A stretch of DNA of 64,000 nucleotides from an uncultured Granulosicoccus sp. Its GTDB lineage: Bacteria > Pseudomonadota > Gammaproteobacteria > Granulosicoccales > Granulosicoccaceae. Below are positions 53,552 through 62,139 of this stretch, piece by piece. The stretch lies in NCBI GenBank assembly GCA_947499955.1, contig CANMQI010000005.1, positions 1 through 64,000 of the forward strand, in the 5' to 3' direction. Numbering within the stretch: the stretch's first letter is position 1; each line of letters opens with the position of its first letter. Position numbers and translations under genes: made by a program. Under the pieces are notes generated by a model, which was not told the origin of the DNA, did not search any database, and worked only from the letters and a program-made list of their open reading frames with translations.

Positions 53552-55705
53552 ACTGACTCGCTCAACGTCCTGTACGTTCCGGAGCTGCCGAATCTTGTCC
53601 ATGATGGTGGTCAGTTCCGCTGTATTGGCGATGTGCACCCCGATTTTCATGTCAGCCGTCTGTGAAGATTGATCGCTGAGCGTGTTCACGGACACCACAT
53701 CGACATTCAGCGCCGACAAAACCGTCGAGACATCCCGCAGCAAGCCGTGGCGGTCATAGGCGGTGATATGGATTTCCACATGGTAGCGGCTGGTGTCATC
53801 ATCCCCCCAATCCACATCGATCAGGCGTTCACGTTCCGATTCGCGCAGGTTCAGGATATTGGCGCAATCGGCCCGATGAATCGTCACGCCCTTGCCACGC
53901 GTGATGAAGCCGATGATGCTGTCCGGCGGCACAGGCTGACAACACGGTGCAATCTGCGTCAGCAGGTTACCCACGCCGCGTACATGAATCGCCCCGGATG
54001 CCGGATCCACAGGCTTGGGCGACCGGGTGAGCGGTTCCAATGCGCGCACGACAGGCACCGCCAGGTGGTCGATGGCACCGACAATCTGGGCCACCGTCAC
54101 ATCATTGCGGCCGATAGCCACGAACAGATCGTTCGCCTTGTCGAACTTGAGTCGTTTTACCAGCGTGTCGATGGACAGAGAGCCGGCCTTGTAACGCTTC
54201 AACTCACGATCGAGGATATTGCGCCCCTCGATCAGCTGCTGATCGTGATCCTGCTGATTGAACCAGGCGCGCACCTTGCTGCGGGCACGGCTGCTGTTGA
54301 TGTAACCCAGCGAACGGTTCAGCCAGTCACGACTGGGGGCTGCCTCGCGGGTAGTCAGGATTTCCACCTGATCACCATTGGTCAGTGCGTAGGTCAGCGG
54401 CACGATACGGCCATTGACCTTGGCACCGCGACAGCGATGGCCGATCTCCGAATGGATGTGGTACGCAAAATCCAGCGGCGTCGCCCCACGGCTCAGGTCG
54501 ATGACCTCGCCCTTGGGTGTGAAGGCATAGACGCGCTGCGAATCCATCTGCTGAGAGAAGCCCTCGACCAGGAACTCGTCTTCACTGTCATCGAGCAACT
54601 GGCGCAGGGCATTGATGCCTTTCTGCAGATTCAGATCGACCGGCGCGCCTTCCTTGTAAGCCCAGTGAGCCGCCACCCCGTTTTCGGCATCGTCATCCAT
54701 GGCCCGGGTACGAATCTGTATTTCCACCGGCTTGCCACGCGGGCCGATGACAGCGGTATGCAGCGAGCGATACCCGTTGCCCTTCGGGTTGGCGATATAG
54801 TCGTCGAATTCCCGACTGATCGGCTGCCAGATACTGTGGGCGACACCCAGCACGCTGTAACACTGTTGCACGTCATCCACCAGCACCCGTACCGCGCGCA
54901 CGTCGAACAGATCGGAAAAGCCGATGTGCTTGTCACGCATCTTCTTCCAGATACTGTAGATGTGCTTGGGCCTGCCAAACACCGAGGCCCCCTTGATACC
55001 GTGGGTCTCGATCCGGTTTGACAAATCAGCGACAAAATCCTTGATATAGGTTTCGCGTGCTGCCCGGTTCTCCTCCAGCGCCTTGGCAATACGCTTGTAG
55101 GCGTCCGGCTCGACAATGCGAAATGCCACATCCTCCAGTTCCCACTTCAACTGCCCCAGACCCAGACGATTGGCCAGCGGTGTGTAGATGGTCAGCGTCT
55201 CCTGCGCCACCTGATAACTCACATCAGGCTGTCCGGATTTGACCAGCTGATACAGCCGCTGAGTGCGGTAGGCCAGCTTGACCAGCACGACACGGACATC
55301 GGCCACCATGGTAAGCACCATGCGTCGTAGCGTCTCGGCCTGATCGCCAGAGCCAAAGGCATCGGTGATGGTCAGCTCGTTCAACCAGCGCACGCTGTCG
55401 GTCAGCTGGGCGATCTCCTGCCCGTAGTGTTCACGGATGAAATCGATCGAGTAGTGCTCGGCAGACACATCCGTACCGAACAAGGCGGCCACCAGGATGG
55501 GGGTATCGGCACGCATGTGCTTGAGCTGCGCCGCCACGTGGATGGCTTGCGGGTAATTGGTCTCGTACTCCCGCAAGGCCCAGCAATGTTCAACAGCGCG
55601 CTTGATAACCAGCGCCTGATTGCGCGTGCAATTCTCGGTCAGGTACTCCTTCGTGGACTCGAGCGTCGCAAACGCGGCCTCGTCCGACGTGAAGGCATGC
55701 TTCAT
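53549..55705 (-). CDS. relA: GTP pyrophosphokinase (ppGpp synthetase)
   Basis: RelA makes (p)ppGpp from ATP and GTP/GDP on starved ribosomes. The 718 residues include a pseudo-hydrolase region (about 30-200) lacking the HD motif of SpoT, and a synthetase domain (about 240-380) with GRPKHIYSIWKKM, LFDVRAVRVLVDD and EFDDYIANPKGNGYRSLHT. The E-F-D-D motif at 299-302 marks the monofunctional RelA class. TGS (YAFTPKGEVIDLSRGATPLDF), zinc-finger-type (CCQPVPPDSI) and ACT domains (HGLLRDVSTVLSALNVDV) complete it. The stop lies inside the right arm of an inverted-repeat element. Length is close to E. coli RelA (744). Confidence 0.96.
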   Translation of the reverse strand: MKHAFTSDEAAFATLESTKEYLTENCTRNQALVIKRAVEHCWALREYETNYPQAIHVAAQLKHMRADTPILVAALFGTDVSAEHYSIDFIREHYGQEIAQLTDSVRWLNELTITDAFGSGDQAETLRRMVLTMVADVRVVLVKLAYRTQRLYQLVKSGQPDVSYQVAQETLTIYTPLANRLGLGQLKWELEDVAFRIVEPDAYKRIAKALEENRAARETYIKDFVADLSNRIETHGIKGASVFGRPKHIYSIWKKMRDKHIGFSDLFDVRAVRVLVDDVQQCYSVLGVAHSIWQPISREFDDYIANPKGNGYRSLHTAVIGPRGKPVEIQIRTRAMDDDAENGVAAHWAYKEGAPVDLNLQKGINALRQLLDDSEDEFLVEGFSQQMDSQRVYAFTPKGEVIDLSRGATPLDFAYHIHSEIGHRCRGAKVNGRIVPLTYALTNGDQVEILTTREAAPSRDWLNRSLGYINSSRARSKVRAWFNQQDHDQQLIEGRNILDRELKRYKAGSLSIDTLVKRLKFDKANDLFVAIGRNDVTVAQIVGAIDHLAVPVVRALEPLTRSPKPVDPASGAIHVRGVGNLLTQIAPCCQPVPPDSIIGFITRGKGVTIHRADCANILNLRESERERLIDVDWGDDDTSRYHVEIHITAYDRHGLLRDVSTVLSALNVDVVSVNTLSDQSSQTADMKIGVHIANTAELTTIMDKIRQLRNVQDVERVS

Positions 55706-55766
55706 GTCCAGTTACCTCGACGTACATCAGCGAGGCTGGCCTGGGGCTCAGCCTCTGCAACCGCCG

Positions 55767-58328
55767 TCAGTTGGTATGACGTAGCGCCACAATCGGAGGT
55801 GTGTGCAACACCCGCCGCGTAGCCAGATAGCCTGCTGTGGCTATACCGATTGCGCCGCCAGATATTCCGATAATCCATAACCAGACGTTCAGTTGAAACG
55901 GAAGTTCGAACACAAACCGACTCAGGGACCACGCAATGATGGTAGCGAACAACGCTGCCAGCAAGCCCGCAATCGCGCCCAGGATGGCAAATTCCGCTAT
56001 CACCGCCTCACGCAACTGCCGATGCGACGCACCCAGCGCTCGCAGCAGAGCGGACTCACGAATCCGTTCGCCCTGACTGCTTTGCACGGCCGCCAACAAC
56101 ACACAGAACCCGGCCAGTAATGTGAACAAGAAGACATATTCTACCGCTAAAGAGGCCCGGTCCATCAAAGACTTGACCCGGGTGATGATTGCACCAACAT
56201 CGAGCGTGGCAATCCCCGGAAACTGGCGTACCCAATCGGTCGTGGTGGCCACGAAATCACCGTCGATATGAAAGCTGGTGACGTAGGTAGCCGGCATGCC
56301 TTGCAGCATTGCAGGGGATGCCACGGCAAAGAAGTTCACCTGAAACGATTCCCAGTCCACCTCTCGCCAATTGGCGATGGCAGCCGTCGTCTCGACCCCT
56401 GCACTCTTGAAGGTCAGTGTATCGCCGATGGCATAGCCGCGTTCTTCGGCCCATTCCTGCTCTATGGACAGTAACGCAGGCGCGGTGCCGTCGGTCGCCC
56501 ACCATTCTCCGGCAACCACCTTGTTCTCCTGCGGCAAGGTGTCGGACCAGGACAGATTGTATTCGCGCCGGGCACGACGCGCGTCCTGCTCATCGGACTC
56601 TTCATCGAGCACCGGCTCACCATTGTGGGCAACCAGTCGGGCTCTCACCATGGGATGAATACCCGTGGATTCGATGCCCTTGGACTCGAGCTCGGCCGCC
56701 AGGCCATCGACCTGATCGGCCTGAATATTGAGCACGAAGACATTCGGCGCATTGTCCGGCAGATCCTGTTCCCAGGCAGACAGCAGATCGACCCGCACGA
56801 TGGCAATCAGCAACAGGGCCATGATGCCCATGGCAAAGGCGGCCAGTTGCACGATGCTACTGGCTGAGCGGCGCTGCAGACCGGCCGTACTGAGCCGGAA
56901 ACGGGGACCGGCCAGTGCGCGCACCGACTGGATCATGAAGCGCCCTGCAAACGCAAACAGCGAAAGCATGGCCACCACGCCCAACACCACGATGGCGCTG
57001 AGCAGGAAGTCGCGAGACAACAACAGCACAACGAGGAAGGTGGCCACCAGACCCAGCAGACCGGTGATCACAAAGCTGGCATCCATACCGCTGTAATCGC
57101 GCTGCAGCACACGCATGACATTGACCCGACCTGCCTGGATGATCGGCAGCAGACCGAAGCCTGCCAGAGCGATGAAGGCTGTCAGGGTGCCGATGACCGG
57201 TGGCATGAAACCCGGTGCCGGCAAGTCCAGACCAAACCAGCCTTGCAGCAGATTGGCCAGAATCAGCTGGGCAAACCAGCCCACGGTAATACCGATGACG
57301 GAGGCTACCAGCGCAATCAGCGCCAATCGTGTGCACAGCCACACGATCACTTCCGCGCGAGTTGCACCCAGAGTACGCATGACGGCACTGGCATCAGCCT
57401 GGCGCAAGGCAAAGTGACGTACAGCCAGGGCGATGGCGGCACCCGCCAACAGTACTGTCACAACCGATGCCAGACCCAGAAATCGCTGCGCCCGGTCCAG
57501 CGCCCGCTTCATCTGCGGACTGCCATCACGGACACCCTGTACGCGCACATCACTCTTGTAGTTGTTCTCAAGCTGGTCCCGGGTGGCCTCGAGCGACGCC
57601 GCGTCCCCAGCCATCAGCAGGGTGTACCGGGCTCGACTGCCCTCGACCAGCAGACCTGCCGATTCCAGATCCGCCAGATTGATCATGACGCGTGGCGCGA
57701 ATTCGAAAGCGTTCTCGCCACGATCGGGCTCATACAGAATGATCCTGTCCACGGCAAAATCGGCGGTACCCAGTGTCAGAATATCCCCGGGAACCAGCGC
57801 CAGCGCCGCGCGCAGCTGACTGTCGACCCAGACGGTGCCACGCGCCGGCACACCTTGTCCAACGGGCAGCACTGTCGCGGGATCAGCGATGTCGGCCAGT
57901 TGCAGCTTGCCGCGTAGCGGATAACCGTCGGACACCGCTTTCATCGCCACCAGTTGTGACTCGTTGCGCTCGTTGATCACCACGCTGGGGAAGCGCACGT
58001 GGTTTGCAGTCTGCAATCCGCTCTGCGCAACATCCGCCAGCAATTCGGCAGGCAAGGGAAACCCTGAGGTGGCGATCAGATCAGCCGCCAGCACATCGCT
58101 GGCCTGGCGTTCGACAGCGCGACCGATGCGATCCGTGAAAAAGCCGACAGCCGTTACCGAGGCCACCGCCACCAGCAGCGCCAGCGCCAGTACACGCAGC
58201 TCCCCTGCTCGCAGGTCTCGCCCCAGAGAGCGCAGCGCGAAACGCAACTGCCGCCACCAACCAAAGGTCACTGCGCGCGCTCGCGGTGTGGGTCGCTGTG
58301 CAGCGCCCACCGAACTTGCTACCGTCAC
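55767..58328 (-). CDS. ybbP: FtsX-like ABC permease, YbbP type
   Basis: This 853-residue membrane protein has about ten spans arranged as two MacB/FtsX units, as in YbbP: LRFALRSLGRDLRAGELRVLAL near the start, FGLLPIIQAGRVNVMRVLQR mid-way, and LRESALLRALGASHRQLREA-like helices near the C-terminus. A large periplasmic region lies after the first span. In E. coli the YbbA-YbbP complex lies beside tesA and its substrate is unproven (lipids or hydrophobic molecules are suspected). It overlaps ybbA by 4 bases. An N-terminal basic stretch (RPTPRARAVTFGWWRQ) precedes the core. Confidence 0.9.
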   Translation of the reverse strand: MTVASSVGAAQRPTPRARAVTFGWWRQLRFALRSLGRDLRAGELRVLALALLVAVASVTAVGFFTDRIGRAVERQASDVLAADLIATSGFPLPAELLADVAQSGLQTANHVRFPSVVINERNESQLVAMKAVSDGYPLRGKLQLADIADPATVLPVGQGVPARGTVWVDSQLRAALALVPGDILTLGTADFAVDRIILYEPDRGENAFEFAPRVMINLADLESAGLLVEGSRARYTLLMAGDAASLEATRDQLENNYKSDVRVQGVRDGSPQMKRALDRAQRFLGLASVVTVLLAGAAIALAVRHFALRQADASAVMRTLGATRAEVIVWLCTRLALIALVASVIGITVGWFAQLILANLLQGWFGLDLPAPGFMPPVIGTLTAFIALAGFGLLPIIQAGRVNVMRVLQRDYSGMDASFVITGLLGLVATFLVVLLLSRDFLLSAIVVLGVVAMLSLFAFAGRFMIQSVRALAGPRFRLSTAGLQRRSASSIVQLAAFAMGIMALLLIAIVRVDLLSAWEQDLPDNAPNVFVLNIQADQVDGLAAELESKGIESTGIHPMVRARLVAHNGEPVLDEESDEQDARRARREYNLSWSDTLPQENKVVAGEWWATDGTAPALLSIEQEWAEERGYAIGDTLTFKSAGVETTAAIANWREVDWESFQVNFFAVASPAMLQGMPATYVTSFHIDGDFVATTTDWVRQFPGIATLDVGAIITRVKSLMDRASLAVEYVFLFTLLAGFCVLLAAVQSSQGERIRESALLRALGASHRQLREAVIAEFAILGAIAGLLAALFATIIAWSLSRFVFELPFQLNVWLWIIGISGGAIGIATAGYLATRRVLHTPPIVALRHTN

Positions 58329-59062
58329 AAGGCTTCCAACCGACCGTTACCCATACGCAGGATACGATCGCAACGCGCAGCCAGATTATTGTCATGCGTC
58401 ACCAGGACCACGGCCGCCCCCTGCTGCCGGGTCAGGGAGAACATCAGCTCGATGACTTTCTCACCGGTTTCACTGTCCAGATTGCCCGTGGGTTCATCCG
58501 CGAACAGCAATGCCGGTTCCGATACAAAGGCACGTGCCAGCGCCACGCGCTGCTGTTCACCACCAGACAACTGCAGGGGTTGGTGACCGGAGCGATGTTG
58601 CAGGCCTACCTTCTCGAGCATGGCCCGTGCGCGTTCGGCGGCATCCACATCCCCGGTCAGCTCCAGAGGCAACATGACGTTCTCCAGCGCGGTGAGTCCG
58701 GGTAGTAGCTGGAAGCTCTGGAAGACGAATCCGACCTGGCCGGCCCGCAAGCGCGCTCGCGCATCTTCATCCATCGAAGACAGGGGCTGGTGCAAGAGTT
58801 CCACGGTGCCTTCAGTCGGGGTGTCCAGGCCTGCCAGAATACCCAGCAAGGTAGACTTTCCCGAGCCCGATGGCCCGACGATGGCAATCGCTTCACTTGG
58901 GTGCACTTCGATGTCCAATTCGTGCAGGATGGTCAACTCACCTTCCGGACCACTGACACGCTTGGCAATCTGATGGCCGCTGAGCACGGCTTCGGGGGAT
59001 GCAGACACGGCACTGCTGGCGCCAGCGGCACTATTGGTGCCTGCAGGAGTCGGACTGTTCAT
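58325..59062 (-). CDS. ybbA: ABC transporter ATPase, YbbA type
   Basis: This 245-residue ATPase of the LolD/MacB class starts at ATG 59062 (MNSPTPAGTNSAAG). The open frame extends further upstream across the divergent promoter, which I judge non-coding. Walker A GPSGSGKST, Q-loop FVFQSFQLLPGLTALENV, signature LSGGEQQRVALARAF, Walker B LLFADEPTGNLD and LVTHDNNLA are all present. An Ala/Ser-rich N-terminal stretch of about 25 residues precedes the fold. It is divergent from tesA and overlaps ybbP by 4 bases. Confidence 0.93.
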   Translation of the reverse strand: MNSPTPAGTNSAAGASSAVSASPEAVLSGHQIAKRVSGPEGELTILHELDIEVHPSEAIAIVGPSGSGKSTLLGILAGLDTPTEGTVELLHQPLSSMDEDARARLRAGQVGFVFQSFQLLPGLTALENVMLPLELTGDVDAAERARAMLEKVGLQHRSGHQPLQLSGGEQQRVALARAFVSEPALLFADEPTGNLDSETGEKVIELMFSLTRQQGAAVVLVTHDNNLAARCDRILRMGNGRLEAL

Positions 59063-59146
59063 GCGCTCTCGCTGAAGTGGGTGCCGGCGCGACTTTTGCC
59101 AGCGTTGAAACGCGGATAATGGGGATATATTCAGGATGCACAAGCC

Positions 59147-59779
59147 ATGAAAATCAGGACACTGCTTCGAACGATACTCTTGCTGAGCGCCTTGATGGCA
59201 GCGTTTTCGGCCCGCGCCGAGACCTACAAGGTTCTGGTCATGGGCGACAGTATCGGTGCAGCATACGGGCTGGCCGAAGACGATGGCTGGGTCCATCTTG
59301 CCGAGCAAGCCCTGCTCGACGACGGTCTCGATGTACAGTTCGTCAATGCCAGCATCAGTGGCGACACCACAGCTGGCGGACTGCGGCGCCTGCCCGACGC
59401 GATGCAACGCTTCGAACCCGATCTGCTGCTGATCGAATTGGGTGGCAATGATGGTTTGCGCGGTTACCAGCCCTCGACCATGCAGGCCAACCTGGAGGGC
59501 ATGGCTGCCATTGCCCAGGACGCTGGAGCCGACGTGTTGATTGCCGGCATGATGATTCCCAGCAACTATGGACCGGCCTACCGCAAGATGTTCTCCGATG
59601 CCTTCGAGAAAGCGGCACAGAACTCAGGCAGCACCCTGTTGCCGTTTCTGCTGGAACCAATTGCAACCGAAAGAGACTACTTCCAGTCTGACGGTATTCA
59701 TCCCTCGGCCGATGCACAGCCGCTCATCATGGAGCACGTGCTGCCGCTCATCAGAAATCTCATCAGCGGAGACAGTTGA
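59147..59779 (+). CDS. tesA: GDSL-type arylesterase / lysophospholipase TesA
   Basis: TesA is a periplasmic multifunctional esterase (thioesterase and lysophospholipase). The 210 residues begin with a signal peptide ending ARAE near residue 25. Block I is [14 protein letters not shown] with catalytic Ser35. Block III is [13 protein letters not shown]. Block V is [14 protein letters not shown] with catalytic Asp and His. Length matches E. coli TesA (208). A weak promoter, TTGAAA at 59105 with a 17-base spacer and TATTCA, precedes it. The next gene starts 1 base after its stop. Confidence 0.95.
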   Translation: MKIRTLLRTILLLSALMAAFSARAETYKVLVMGDSIGAAYGLAEDDGWVHLAEQALLDDGLDVQFVNASISGDTTAGGLRRLPDAMQRFEPDLLLIELGGNDGLRGYQPSTMQANLEGMAAIAQDAGADVLIAGMMIPSNYGPAYRKMFSDAFEKAAQNSGSTLLPFLLEPIATERDYFQSDGIHPSADAQPLIMEHVLPLIRNLISGDS

Positions 59780-59780
59780 T

Positions 59781-61007
59781 ATGCCAGCCAGACGCAAGTT
59801 CGAGTTTCAGGGCTCACAGGGCAGCTCTCTGGCCGGTTTACTCGAAACACCCGATCAGGATCCCATCGCCACCGCCTTGTTTGCTCATTGCTTCACCTGT
59901 GGCAAGGACATTGCGGCAGCCTCGCGCATCTCGCGGGCACTGGTCAAACGAGGTTACGCGGTGATGCGCTTCGATTTTACCGGCCTGGGCAACAGCGACG
60001 GCGATTTTTCCAATACCAACTTCTCTTCCAATGTGCAGGATCTGGTGGCCGCCGCCGATCACCTGCGTGACGAAGACATGGCTCCCTCCCTGCTGATTGG
60101 CCACAGCCTTGGGGGCACGGCCGTGCTGAGCGCGGCGCATGACATACCCGAGTGCAAGGCGGTGGTCACCATCGGCTCACCGGGTGATGCGCGTCATGTC
60201 TCTGCACAATTTTCCTGTGATATCGATGCCATCGAACGCGATGGCAAGGCAGAGGTGAACCTGGCCGGTCGCCAGTTCACCATCCGCAAGCAGTTCCTGG
60301 ACGACATCAACCAGACATCGGAAGCGCATCTCGGTCGGCTCAAGGCGGCCCTGCTGATCATGCATTCACCCGTGGATGCCACAGTCAATATCGCCGAGGC
60401 TGAACGCATCTACAAGGCTGCCCGCCACCCCAAGAGTTTTGTCAGTCTCGACAATGCGGACCACTTGCTGACGCGTGCTGCCGATGCCGAGTACGTGGCA
60501 GACATCATCGCCGCCTGGGCCCTGAGACAGGTGAAGGTCAGCGCTGATGCCAAGGCCCCTGCCCGACCAGTCATCACGAAAGGTGAGGTCAGCATCAGTG
60601 AGCGCGATCAGAAGTTCATGCTGAACGTCCTTACCGATGATCATCAGTGGATTGCCGATGAGCCGAGTTCCGTTGGTGGCAGTAATGCAGGCCCGGATCC
60701 TTACGAGCATTTGCTGGCATCGGTGGGCACGTGTACTGCCATGACCATTCGCCTGTATGCGGCGCGCAAGAAATGGCCGCTGGACAATGTCGAAGTGGTG
60801 CTGCGCCACAGCAGAGAACATCTGAAGGATTGTAAAGGCTGCGCAGACAAACCCATGCAGATCGACGTGATTGATCGCGATATCACGCTGCACGGCAATC
60901 TTGACAACGAGCAGCGAGCACGCCTGATGGACATTGCCGACAAATGCCCGGTACATCGTACTCTGACGCACAATCTGTCCATCGAGACTCGGGAAATCAA
61001 AGCCTGA
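59781..61007 (+). CDS. Alpha/beta hydrolase fused to an OsmC-like domain
   Basis: This 408-residue fusion starts at ATG 59781, 1 base after tesA. Residues about 1-255 are an alpha/beta hydrolase: [12 protein letters not shown] holds the nucleophile Ser, and [17 protein letters not shown] and [17 protein letters not shown] hold acid-base segments. Residues about 270-408 are OsmC-like, with the two redox cysteines in [15 protein letters not shown] and [15 protein letters not shown]. OsmC/Ohr proteins reduce organic hydroperoxides. Such fusions are known in proteobacteria; their substrate is unclear. Tight coupling to tesA suggests a shared role in lipid-derived ester or peroxide handling. Confidence 0.9.
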   Translation: MPARRKFEFQGSQGSSLAGLLETPDQDPIATALFAHCFTCGKDIAAASRISRALVKRGYAVMRFDFTGLGNSDGDFSNTNFSSNVQDLVAAADHLRDEDMAPSLLIGHSLGGTAVLSAAHDIPECKAVVTIGSPGDARHVSAQFSCDIDAIERDGKAEVNLAGRQFTIRKQFLDDINQTSEAHLGRLKAALLIMHSPVDATVNIAEAERIYKAARHPKSFVSLDNADHLLTRAADAEYVADIIAAWALRQVKVSADAKAPARPVITKGEVSISERDQKFMLNVLTDDHQWIADEPSSVGGSNAGPDPYEHLLASVGTCTAMTIRLYAARKKWPLDNVEVVLRHSREHLKDCKGCADKPMQIDVIDRDITLHGNLDNEQRARLMDIADKCPVHRTLTHNLSIETREIKA

Positions 61008-61089
61008 CGCGCTATTGACCCTCGGTCGCGGACAACTACCGGCTTTTGTCGTTGGGCATCGAGCTTCAGACTGATCGGAAAAGTGCCAC

Positions 61090-61135
61090 CTGACACCTGC
61101 AGCCTGCTATTGATCGCTGACGGCTGCCGTGTCAG
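61090..61135. terminator. Composite stem at a convergent 3' junction
   Basis: CTGACAC and GCAGCC (61090-61104) pair with GGCTGC and GTGTCAG (61122-61135), giving a 7-bp plus a 6-bp stem separated by a 2-base/1-base internal loop. It lies between the convergent hydrolase-OsmC and ABC ATPase genes and covers the ATPase stop. It is probably a terminator on one or both strands. Confidence 0.4.
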
Positions 61136-62037
61136 GAATTACCGTACAACCGCTCTTCCAGCGACTTGCCACGGCTCATCAGGCGATAGCGCCACTGTCT
61201 GTCATTGAGCAACTGCATGAGCGCCAGACTTGCATTCATGTCGTCCTGCGTCTGGACGAGATAGTCGCCTTGAGCGCTGCGGCTCAATTGCTGTATCTCG
61301 GGCAGGGCCGCAGCGGCTTCCAGAAACTCACTCTCCGGCACATCGGCCAGACGCAGGGTAATGAACGACTGCGCAGCATCATCGACCACCGACCCCACAG
61401 ACACCAGACGCCCCTTTTCCAGATAGACCACCGTACTGCACAGACGCTCCAGTTCATCCAGATTGTGTGAACTGACAATGAACGTCGTGTTGCCGGACTG
61501 CTGACGAATCAGGTCACGGATCATTTTTGCATTCGGTGGATCGATGCCTGCAGTCGGCTCATCCAGCAGCACCAGTCTCGGCGTACCCAGCAAGGCCTGA
61601 GCGATGGCAATTCGCTTGCGCATGCCATGACTCAGGTCTGCCGGTCTCGAATTGATCGAATCGAGCAGATCCACGGTCTCCAGCACGCGCTGCACATCCG
61701 TACGTGCAGCCTTGATGGACATGCCTTGCAGACGTGCAAGAAAATGCAGTTGTCGACCCACACTGAGCCGTGGATCGAGCAAGGCGTCCTGCGGTAACGC
61801 CGCCAGCTGCCCACTCAGAGCGGACGAGCCCGGCGTCTCACCCAGCACCTGTATCCGACCACGGCTTTTGCCAATGAATCCACAAATCAGACTGATCAGG
61901 GTGGTCTTGCCCGCGCCATTCGGGCCCACCAGCGCAATCGGTTCACCGGCTGACAATGTCAGCGATACCCCATCCAGCGCGGCCGTGCTGCCATAGCGCT
62001 TTCCCAGACCCTGACACTCTATCAATAGCTCAGACAT
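61132..62037 (-). CDS. Stand-alone ABC transporter ATPase
   Basis: This 301-residue ATPase starts at ATG 62037 (MSELLIECQGLGKRYG); a TTG at 62049 is also in frame. Walker A GPNGAGKTT, the Q-loop ALPQDALLDPRLSV, signature LSHGMRKRIAIAQAL, Walker B LVLLDEPTAGIDPP and FIVSSHNLDELERLC are seen. A C-terminal region of about 80 residues follows, as in NatA/CcmA-type exporters. There is no permease gene beside it: it converges with one gene and is divergent from the diguanylate cyclase. The permease may lie elsewhere. Confidence 0.88.
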   Translation of the reverse strand: MSELLIECQGLGKRYGSTAALDGVSLTLSAGEPIALVGPNGAGKTTLISLICGFIGKSRGRIQVLGETPGSSALSGQLAALPQDALLDPRLSVGRQLHFLARLQGMSIKAARTDVQRVLETVDLLDSINSRPADLSHGMRKRIAIAQALLGTPRLVLLDEPTAGIDPPNAKMIRDLIRQQSGNTTFIVSSHNLDELERLCSTVVYLEKGRLVSVGSVVDDAAQSFITLRLADVPESEFLEAAAALPEIQQLSRSAQGDYLVQTQDDMNASLALMQLLNDRQWRYRLMSRGKSLEERLYGNS

Positions 62038-62139
62038 GTTTTCGACCAATTACAGGGACTCAGTTTTACCGGACAACGGCCGATTACCTGCCAATGGTTC
62101 TTGACACTGATCAATGGGCGCGAAATTGGCGGGAGGCTG

